Position numbers and translations under genes: made by a program
The notes under the pieces: model-generated
Told to the model about the DNA's origin: nothing
Seen by the model: only the letters and a program-made list of their open reading frames with translations
Databases searched by the model: none
Part shown: in pieces, positions 57,818 through 64,000 of the stretch
Numbering within the stretch: position 1 is the first letter of the stretch
Layout: each line of letters begins with the position of its first letter
Origin: Agrococcus baldri
GTDB taxonomy: Bacteria > Actinomycetota > Actinomycetes > Actinomycetales > Microbacteriaceae
DNA: 64,000 nt
Direction of reading: 5' to 3'
Assembly: GCA_900114805.1 (NCBI GenBank)
Contig: FOZN01000001.1
Span: 682,001-746,000, forward strand

Positions 57818-59297
57818 TGACGCACCCTTCCGTGTCGTTCGATGACCGCCCGTCCGAGCGCACCAGTCGCACCAGGATGCACGACTCGCCGTCACCGTCG
57901 CGCTCGAGCGTCACCTCGGGCGCACTGGTCTGCGCCGTGACGGGGTCCCCGTCGCTGCGCTCGTAGCGGTACTGGAACGCGTCGCCGGTCTGGGGCTGCG
58001 CGTTGGTCCAGGTGAAGCGCACGGTGTCGCCGTCCACCGTGCCTCCGACGTTGATGGGGGCGGAGGGCCGCTGCGGCGCGGCAGGCGGCGCGACCGACTG
58101 GCTCGGGTTCGCCGGCGGCGCGGGCTGGTTGCCGGTCGTGAGGGCGAGCGCGACGATGCCGATGCCCAGCACGGCGACGACGCCGGCGCCGACGATTCCG
58201 AGCACGGCGCTGCGCCGGGAGCGCGGCTGCTCCGGCGGCGCTGCGGCTGCGGCCGGCTGCGGCGCGTCGCCCGCCGGCTGCCTGCGGACGGTGGCGTCCG
58301 ACACCGAGGAGCCGGTCGGCGCAGCACCGACGGACTGCGGCTCGCCGGCATGCGGGTCGACCGAGATGACGCCGCGGATGCGGGTCGCACCCCCGTCCTC
58401 CTCGTCGACGACCTCGGGATCGAGCGAGTCGTCGAGCACGTCGAGCGGCGTGACCGGCAGCGCCATCTCCGCCTCGACCTGCTGCAGGGCGCGCCCGAAG
58501 GCGACCGCGCTGGCGTGCCGGCGCGAGGGGTCGGGCTCCATCGCCGCGGCGAGCACGGCCTCGAGCCGCTGCGGCACGTCGTGGCGTGCCAGCGGCGAGA
58601 TCTCGCCGCGCTGGATGCGATCGATCAGGTCGACACTCGTGTTGCTGCCGCCGGGCAGCTCGAACGGCGTCCTGCCGGCGAGCAGCGTCGACAGCGTCGC
58701 GGCGAGTGAGAAGACGTCGGATGCCGGGGTCGACCTGGGCGGCTCGAGGAAGGCCTCGGGCGGCGACCACGGGATCGACATGCCGCTCGCGTCGTCGCCG
58801 ACGCCCGAGCTCGTGGCGATGCCGAAGTCGGTGAGCGCCGGACGGTTGTAGGCGGTCACGAGGATGTTCGCCGGCTTGATGTCGCGGTGCAGGATGCCGG
58901 CGCGGTGCGCGGTCTCGACGGCGCCCGCGATCTGCACGCCGAGCGCGAGCACCTCCGGCACCGAGAAGCGGTCGCGGCGGTAGCGCACGCCCAGGTTGGG
59001 CTTCGGGCAGTACTCCATGGCGAGGAACGGCCGACCGTCGGGCGCCACCGCCGCCCCGAAGATGGTCACGATCGACGGGTGGCTCGAGAGCTGCGCCATC
59101 ACGTTGGCCTCGTGCCGGAAGTTCTCGATCAGCTGCCGGTTGACCGCATCGGGCAGCAGCACCTTGACCGCCACCTTCCGGGCCGGCAGCAGCTGCTGAT
59201 AGAGGAACACGTCGGCGAAGCCGCCGGAGCCCAGCAGCGACAGGTAGTCGTAGCCGGGCAGCTCAGGAGGTGCCGAGGGTGCGCGCTTGGGGCTCAC
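57810..59297 (-). CDS. Membrane Ser/Thr protein kinase with extracellular FN3-like domain
   Basis: 495 residues. Kinase domain about 15-275: glycine loop LLGSGGFADVF, Lys45 in KVAVKVLLP, catalytic HRDIKPANILV (Asp139) and DFGIATS (157-159). A Pro/Ala linker, one transmembrane helix (about 363-387) and an outer domain (about 412-495) with fibronectin-III-like strands, SAPINVGGTVDGDTVRFTW, and two Cys. It is a receptor-like kinase, probably phosphorylating FHA-recognised partners in the operon. GTG start in a 4-bp GTGA overlap with the preceding gene. Confidence 0.92.
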   Translation of the reverse strand: MSPKRAPSAPPELPGYDYLSLLGSGGFADVFLYQQLLPARKVAVKVLLPDAVNRQLIENFRHEANVMAQLSSHPSIVTIFGAAVAPDGRPFLAMEYCPKPNLGVRYRRDRFSVPEVLALGVQIAGAVETAHRAGILHRDIKPANILVTAYNRPALTDFGIATSSGVGDDASGMSIPWSPPEAFLEPPRSTPASDVFSLAATLSTLLAGRTPFELPGGSNTSVDLIDRIQRGEISPLARHDVPQRLEAVLAAAMEPDPSRRHASAVAFGRALQQVEAEMALPVTPLDVLDDSLDPEVVDEEDGGATRIRGVISVDPHAGEPQSVGAAPTGSSVSDATVRRQPAGDAPQPAAAAAPPEQPRSRRSAVLGIVGAGVVAVLGIGIVALALTTGNQPAPPANPSQSVAPPAAPQRPSAPINVGGTVDGDTVRFTWTNAQPQTGDAFQYRYERSDGDPVTAQTSAPEVTLERDGDGESCILVRLVRSDGRSSNDTEGCVNG

Positions 59298-60829
59298 GGC
59301 GCCGGCTCGATCGTGACGACTTGCGCGTCGCCCAGGTCGAGGCGATCACCGAGCTGCAGGATGGTGGATGCCTCGGGCCGCAGCCGCTGCGGTGCCGCGC
59401 CCTCGCGCAGCAGCAGGGTGCCGTTGGTCGAGCTGAGGTCGATGGCGACGAGGTTCCAGTCCTCCATACGCAGCTCGATGTGGCTGCGCGAGATGTCCTC
59501 GCCGGGGCTCTCCACCGTCACCAGGCGGGGCACGCGGCCGTCCTCGACCCGGCGCGAGCGCGGACGACGGCCGATGACGACGCCGCGGCCCAGCGGCACG
59601 CGCTCACCGGAGGTGAGCACCGCGACGGCGACCTCGGGGCGGCGGCGCTGCGCGGCGGAGCCCTCGTCGATCGCCGCGCCGCACTGGCTGCACTGCGGCG
59701 TGCCGGGCGCGTTGACGTGGCCCTCGGGGCACAGCGTCGAGAGCACGAGCGGTCCGGTCGCCGGCGGCGTCGCGAGCTCGCGCTGCGAGCGCTCAGCCCT
59801 CAGCTCGCGGGCTCGATCGGCGGTGACGGTCATGCCGTCGTGATCGCCGAGCCCGGCGTCTGCGGATGCGGCCGGTGCCGCGGGAGGGACGGCTGCAGCC
59901 GCGCTCGTGGGCGCTGGCGGCTCCGCCGTGACGGGACGGGCGCTCGGCGCTGGGCGGGTGATCGGCGCAGCGGTCGGCGCAGCGCTCGGCGCAGCGCTCG
60001 GCGCGGCGGTCGGCGAGGTGGTGGACTCCGTCGGCGGCTGCGGCGCGGAGTCGATCGCGCGCACGTCGACGGCGGGCTTGATGAAACCGGGCACCGAGTC
60101 GATGAGCCCGCCGATCGGGTTGCCGGCGTCGGTGACGAAGGGACGGGCGGACTCTGGCTGCTCCGCGGGGGCTTCCGGCTCCGCCGGCGCTGCCGGCTCC
60201 GCGGGGGCTTCCGGCTCCGCCGGCGCTGCCAGCTCTGCGGGGGCTTCCGGGTCCGCGAAGGCTTCCGGCTCCGGAGCCTCTGCCCTCGCCTCAGTGGCGG
60301 CGGCCGGCGGCAGCGTCTGGCCGAACGCGCCCATGCTCGGCGCAGCGGGGGCAGGGGTGTCGGCGACGGGAGCCGCCTGCGCGTCGTCGGCCGACGCATC
60401 CGCCGGCCTGGGTGCGACGCGCACGGCGGCCACGCGGACCACCCCGCCCTCGAGCGGCAGCGTGGCGCCGTCGAGCGCGCCGAGGCCACCGGCGGCGATG
60501 CGCTGCCCGTCGCCGAGCTCGTCGAGCGACCACTCGGCGCCGAAGCGATCGGCCAGCGGCGACGCATCGGCGGCGGCAGGCACGCCGTGGCGACGCAGCA
60601 GCAGACGAGCGCCATCGACATCGACGAGCGCGATGAGTGCCGTCAGCTCCTGCTCGATCACGGCGCGCAGCCCTTCCAGCGATGCCACGGAGGCGGCCTG
60701 GGCGTGCAGCTCCGCCGCGCGAGTGGGAGCGAGGTCGCGCTCGCACACCAGCACCACCCGGTCTGCCGCGATGCACCATGCCTCGCCTGGCGCGTACTCG
60801 ACGCGCGCGCTCTGCGTCCATCCGCTCAT
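59294..60829 (-). CDS. FHA protein with zinc ribbon and repeat linker
   Basis: 511 residues. The N-terminal ~150 is an unrecognised alpha/beta region. Residues ~155-360 are an Ala/Pro/Glu-rich disordered linker with a 12-residue repeat (see repeat feature). Then a zinc ribbon with CPEGHVNAPGTPQCSQCG near residue 390, and a C-terminal FHA domain (about 415-505; IGRRPRSRRV, SRSHIELR, SSTNGTLLL). It is cytoplasmic, and likely a phospho-threonine adaptor. ATG at 60829 overlaps the PP2C stop by 4 bp; the frame is open further upstream but only as PP2C antiframe. Confidence 0.85.
   Translation of the reverse strand: MSGWTQSARVEYAPGEAWCIAADRVVLVCERDLAPTRAAELHAQAASVASLEGLRAVIEQELTALIALVDVDGARLLLRRHGVPAAADASPLADRFGAEWSLDELGDGQRIAAGGLGALDGATLPLEGGVVRVAAVRVAPRPADASADDAQAAPVADTPAPAAPSMGAFGQTLPPAAATEARAEAPEPEAFADPEAPAELAAPAEPEAPAEPAAPAEPEAPAEQPESARPFVTDAGNPIGGLIDSVPGFIKPAVDVRAIDSAPQPPTESTTSPTAAPSAAPSAAPTAAPITRPAPSARPVTAEPPAPTSAAAAVPPAAPAASADAGLGDHDGMTVTADRARELRAERSQRELATPPATGPLVLSTLCPEGHVNAPGTPQCSQCGAAIDEGSAAQRRRPEVAVAVLTSGERVPLGRGVVIGRRPRSRRVEDGRVPRLVTVESPGEDISRSHIELRMEDWNLVAIDLSSTNGTLLLREGAAPQRLRPEASTILQLGDRLDLGDAQVVTIEPAP
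60161..60268. repeat. Three tandem 36-bp repeats in the FHA/zinc-ribbon gene
   Basis: Units at 60161-60196, 60197-60232 and 60233-60268 (the last diverged) encode a 12-residue Glu-Ala-Pro-Ala-rich repeat in the disordered linker. A 12-bp GGCGCAGCGCTC-like repeat also occurs at about 59964-60012 in the same gene. Confidence 0.8.
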
Positions 60830-61653
60830 GGCCGCACCTCCGTGGGGATCGTGTCGTCGAGCGACTGCGCATGGGTGTCGAACAGGTCCTCGTCGGCGAG
60901 GGACACGGCATCGACGTCGACCACGACGACGGAGACGTTGTCGGCCGCGCCGGCATCGAGTGCCCTGCGCATCAGCAGCGCGGCGGCTGCCGCGGGCGAG
61001 TGGACATCGCGCAGGATCTGCTCGATCTCGCCGTCGTCCACCTCGCCGGTGAGGCCGTCGGAGCACACCAGCAGGCGCTGCGCGTGCTCGGCGGGCCGCA
61101 GCCACACGTCGGCAGGCTGCCGCTCGCCCGCGCCGAGGGCGCGCGTGATGACGTTGCGGTGCGGATGCCGGCGGGCATCGGCGCGCCGCAGCGCACCGGT
61201 CTCGACCAGCTCCTGCACCACCGAGTGGTCGACCGTGACCTGCTGGAGCTGCCCGCGCTCATAGAGATAGGTGCGGGAGTCGCCGATGTTGAGGATGAGC
61301 CAGTGCGCGACGCCGGCCACATCGACCAGCACGGTGCCCGAGAGCGTCGTGCCGCCCATGGGCTCGCCCAGCGAGCGCTGCTGCACCGACTCGAACGCGC
61401 GCTCGACCGCATCCTCGACGCATTCGACATCGGCGAGCGTGCGGCCCTTCAGGCTGCGGAACGCCTCGATCGCGAGCGCGCTGGCGACATCGCCGGAGGC
61501 GTGACCCCCCATGCCGTCGGCGACCACGAACACCGGGAACGAGGCGAACACGGAATCCTCGTTCACGGTGCGGCGCATGCCGGGGTGCGTGGCGCCCGCC
61601 CAGCGCAGCGAGATCGACGGGTGGCTGAAGCGGAACTCTCCGACGGTGCTCAC
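60826..61653 (-). CDS. PP2C-family Ser/Thr protein phosphatase
   Basis: 275 residues. Metal-binding motifs RRTVNEDSVFA, VVADGMGGHASGD, GDSRTYLYERG, LLVCSDGLTGEV and GAADNVSVVVVDVD are complete, so it should be an active Mn/Mg phosphatase (PstP/Stp type), cytoplasmic with no transmembrane segment. It overlaps the FHA gene by 4 bp and the RDD gene by 4 bp. It would reverse the operon kinase. Confidence 0.95.
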   Translation of the reverse strand: MSTVGEFRFSHPSISLRWAGATHPGMRRTVNEDSVFASFPVFVVADGMGGHASGDVASALAIEAFRSLKGRTLADVECVEDAVERAFESVQQRSLGEPMGGTTLSGTVLVDVAGVAHWLILNIGDSRTYLYERGQLQQVTVDHSVVQELVETGALRRADARRHPHRNVITRALGAGERQPADVWLRPAEHAQRLLVCSDGLTGEVDDGEIEQILRDVHSPAAAAALLMRRALDAGAADNVSVVVVDVDAVSLADEDLFDTHAQSLDDTIPTEVRP

Positions 61654-63215
61654 GATGCCGCTCCTGCCTCGACGGTGACGGTGCGATCGCCGAAGCGCAC
61701 CACGTCGCCCGGCATGAGCGCGAAGGGCTCCCCTGCCGTCAGCTGGTGCTCGGCACCGCGGCGGACCACGCTCGAGCCGTTGGTCGAGGCGCGGTCGACC
61801 GCCGCGAGGGGATCCGCGGTGATCAGCAGGTGCGTCTTCGAGATCGAGCGGGTGTCGTCGACGAACGGCAGCAGGTGCGCGACCACCTCCCCGGCGGCCG
61901 GCGACGGGTTGCGGCCGATCAGCGCGGCGCCGGTGATCGCGAAGCGGTCGCCGTTGTCGAAGGCGAGCGTCGCGGCGGCAGTGGCGGCGCGCGGGCGGGC
62001 ACGGGTGGCCTCGAGATCCTCGTCGTCGGCTACCTCGATCCGGCGCACGGTGCGATCGTCGATCTCGTCGTCGAGATCGGGCTCGATGACGGTCTCGTCG
62101 CTGATCTGGCTGGCGGCGCGGGGGGCGCGGGGCTGCGGTCGCTCGGCCGTCGGCGCCTGGGCGGCCGGCACCTGGGCGGCCGGCACCTGCGCCGGCGGCG
62201 CGGCCGCCGAGTGGGCCGACGGAGCCGCGTGGGCTGCCGGGGCCGACGGCGAGCCGTCCCTGCCGGGGACGCTGTCGACGATGCCGTCAGCGAGCGGGCG
62301 CGGCGCGCTCGGGGCGGGCTGCGGCGCGGAGGGCCGCGCGCGGCCGCTGAGCTCGCCGGGCCGGTAGCCGCCCAGCCGGGCGCCGCCGGCGGGCATGCCC
62401 GGCAGCGTCTGCGTGGGCGCGGGCTGCTCGGCATGGGTCGGCAGGCCGACCTGCGTCGCGGCGCCGGGCTCGACGGGGCGCGCTGCGCCGACGACGCCCG
62501 AGCTCACCCGGGCGCCGGGGCGGTAGGCCTGCGGTGCGCTCGCCGACGGGGTCGCCAGCGACGGCAGCTGCGACTTGGCCGCCTCTGGGACTGCCGCGAT
62601 CGTCTTGCGCGCCACGCGCATCCGCTTCTCGTGGTACGGATTCAGCCCGTGGGTGATGTCGACGAACCAGGTGCCCGCCGCCTTGTCGAGCCAGCCACGG
62701 CCGCGCTTCTCGCCGTCGAACAGCGGCGAGATGAAGAACAGCACCGGACCGATCAGCGGCACCAGGAAGATCAGGTAGAGCAGCAGGCCGCGCAGCAGCG
62801 CGCGGCGGAATGTCGGCTTGGCCAGGGTGACGACGTTCACGCTGCGGATGCCGACGAAGGCCTTGCCCATCGTGACGCCGCGGCGGCCGTGCAGCGCGAG
62901 CTGCGTGATGCAGAAGGCGAGGGTGAGCACGAACGACAGGCCCGCGGCGAGGATCATCCAGAGCAGGTTCGGGTGGCTGACGAAGCCGGCGGGCGTCAGC
63001 GCACCGGTCGCGAGGGCCAGCAGCGAGGGCAGCGCCACCAGCCAGTAGGGCAGCTGCAGGAGGGCGTACACCGAGAACTCGATGATCGAGGCGAGCGCCC
63101 TGCGCCCCAGCGGCGCGGGCCGGATGCCGAGCGCGGCCGCGTAGGCGGGATCCGGGCGCCCGTCCTCGTCGAGCCCCTCGATCACCTCGCGGCTCTCGTC
63201 GATCTCCCAGATCAT
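61650..63215 (-). CDS. RDD-family membrane protein with C-terminal FHA domain
   Basis: 521 residues. RDD domain at about 25-190 with several transmembrane helices (ASIIEFSVYALLQLPYWLVA; LLRGLLLYLIFLVPLIGPVL) and the conserved RRGVTMGKAFVGIRSVN. A Pro/Ala-rich linker (about 230-400) with QVPAA repeats leads to an FHA domain (about 425-515; ITGAALIGRNPSPAAGEV, SISKTHLLI, DRASTNGSS). It overlaps the PP2C gene and the transglutaminase-like gene by 4 bp each. It could tether phospho-signalling to the membrane. Confidence 0.9.
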   Translation of the reverse strand: MIWEIDESREVIEGLDEDGRPDPAYAAALGIRPAPLGRRALASIIEFSVYALLQLPYWLVALPSLLALATGALTPAGFVSHPNLLWMILAAGLSFVLTLAFCITQLALHGRRGVTMGKAFVGIRSVNVVTLAKPTFRRALLRGLLLYLIFLVPLIGPVLFFISPLFDGEKRGRGWLDKAAGTWFVDITHGLNPYHEKRMRVARKTIAAVPEAAKSQLPSLATPSASAPQAYRPGARVSSGVVGAARPVEPGAATQVGLPTHAEQPAPTQTLPGMPAGGARLGGYRPGELSGRARPSAPQPAPSAPRPLADGIVDSVPGRDGSPSAPAAHAAPSAHSAAAPPAQVPAAQVPAAQAPTAERPQPRAPRAASQISDETVIEPDLDDEIDDRTVRRIEVADDEDLEATRARPRAATAAATLAFDNGDRFAITGAALIGRNPSPAAGEVVAHLLPFVDDTRSISKTHLLITADPLAAVDRASTNGSSVVRRGAEHQLTAGEPFALMPGDVVRFGDRTVTVEAGAAS

Positions 63216-64000
63216 CGGCGCCTCCGCTCTCTCCTGCGTCTCCGGAAGGACCGCAGCGACAGCGCGCCCAGCAGTCGCTGCATCGGCTTCGCCTCCATCC
63301 GCATGCCCTTGACGCTCCGCTCGACATCGAGCCAGAAGGCATCGACATCCTCCTTCGGAGGATCGCCCGGGCCGAAGACACCCTCGTCGACGAATTCGCC
63401 GATCTCGCTCGCTCTCGAACGAGGGTAGCGATCCTCGACGGTGGCTGCGACTTCGCGCCGGGTGACGCCCGCGGGCACCGGCAGCCCGAGGTCGACCGCA
63501 TGGTCGACCACCTCGTGCCAGCCGCCGGAGAGGCGATCGCTCTCGCGCTCCGCGCGGTAGCGCCTCCGCCACCGCGCGGCCTTGATCGCGCCCACGACGA
63601 TGAACGGCGAGGCGAGCAGCAGGATGAGCAGCAGCGAGCCGCCGCCGATCCACAGCCAGATGACCCAGGAGGCGTCCTCGACCTCCTCGTCCTCCTCCTG
63701 CCCCTCGTCCGCGACGGTGTCGGGCGACATGTCCGCCGGCTCCTCGGGCGGCTGCGGCGGCTGCAGCACCTGCGGCTTGGGGTCCGGTTCGGGCTCGGGC
63801 TCGGGCTGGATGTCGTCGTTGTCCTCCGGCGGCGTCGGGTCGAAGCGCACCCAGCCGTAGCCCTCGAAGGGCACCTCGACCCAGGCGTGCATCTCGCCGC
63901 CGGTGAGCTCGACCGGCTGGTCGCCACCCGGGAAGCCGTCGTCGGGATAGAGCCCCATGACGACGCGTGCCGGCACGTTGATGCGGCTCAGCGCCAGCGC
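63212..64000 (-). CDS. Transglutaminase-like membrane protein (TgpA-type), C-terminal part
   Basis: 262 residues present; the frame runs off the right edge, so the N-terminus is missing. The visible part begins in a transglutaminase-like core (SRINVPARVVMGLYP, then MHAWVEVPFEGYGWVRFDPT, which holds the active-site His and downstream Asp region). A Glu/Pro-rich stretch, one transmembrane helix (WVIWLWIGGGSLLLILLLAS) and a basic cytoplasmic domain follow. TgpA-type proteins in actinobacteria usually lie with MoxR and DUF58 genes upstream; those would be beyond the window. 4-bp overlap with the RDD gene. Confidence 0.88.
   Translation of the reverse strand, partial: ALALSRINVPARVVMGLYPDDGFPGGDQPVELTGGEMHAWVEVPFEGYGWVRFDPTPPEDNDDIQPEPEPEPDPKPQVLQPPQPPEEPADMSPDTVADEGQEEDEEVEDASWVIWLWIGGGSLLLILLLASPFIVVGAIKAARWRRRYRAERESDRLSGGWHEVVDHAVDLGLPVPAGVTRREVAATVEDRYPRSRASEIGEFVDEGVFGPGDPPKEDVDAFWLDVERSVKGMRMEAKPMQRLLGALSLRSFRRRRRERRRR

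Noticed and set aside
60161-60268. Tandem 36-bp repeats as a CRISPR array
   Set aside because: Units are directly adjacent without spacers and lie in frame inside a coding linker.

Overview
High-GC actinobacterial chromosome, most likely Micrococcales and probably Microbacteriaceae. The grounds are codon use with G/C third positions, the ribosomal operon order, the Zn-type L36, the extended ribosomal proteins, and many starts that look leaderless (TANNNT 6-7 nt before ATG/GTG). No tRNA, rRNA, CRISPR array, IS element or prophage was seen. Only one gene-free stretch exceeds 300 bases (34112-34485, the S10 leader/promoter region and a terminator).

Layout. 1-13.9 kb: envelope and housekeeping genes: an alr-tsaE fusion running off the left edge, acpS, glmS and coaA (divergent, only 33 bp apart), an EamA transporter, a CGNR zinc-finger protein, glmM-rpsI-rplM, a DivIVA-like coiled-coil protein, a HAD hydrolase, truA and a GH15 enzyme. 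13.9-34.4 kb: the S10/spc/alpha ribosomal superoperon on the minus strand (rpsJ to rplO, secY-adk-map, infA-rpmJ-rpsM-rpsK-rpoA-rplQ). A mannitol PTS operon (ptsH-mtlA-mtlF-mtlD) and a DUF3419-like gene are inserted between map and infA. rpsN is not at its common site between rplE and rpsH. Perfect GC hairpins separate several ribosomal sub-blocks.

34.4-43.6 kb: accessory metabolism. There is a three-gene type III polyketide operon (synthase, methyltransferase, FAD monooxygenase), then hutH-hutI facing an IclR-type regulator across a perfect 16-bp palindrome that resembles the corynebacterial HutR box, then several tiny acidic, probably disordered proteins. 43.6-48.3 kb: the str operon (rpsL-rpsG-fusA) plus tuf, with a clear promoter and a strong tuf terminator.

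48.3-64 kb: the most interesting part, a type VII-secretion-like locus wired to Ser/Thr phosphosignalling. From the right edge it encodes, in tight overlaps, a transglutaminase-like membrane protein (partial), an RDD-FHA membrane protein, a PP2C phosphatase, a zinc-ribbon/FHA protein, a membrane Ser/Thr kinase, an FHA protein with a possible winged-helix C-terminus, and a 1516-residue EssC-type ATPase. Then come a WXG100-like protein, a second small helical protein, a 413-residue T7SS-effector/polymorphic-toxin-like protein and three unrecognised genes. The two small secreted-type genes are each preceded by an almost identical 23-bp block: an 18-bp palindrome abutting a -35 box, 17 nt from TAGATT. 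This looks like a dedicated regulatory circuit for the secreted substrates. EccB, EccD, EccE and mycosin homologues are not seen in the window.
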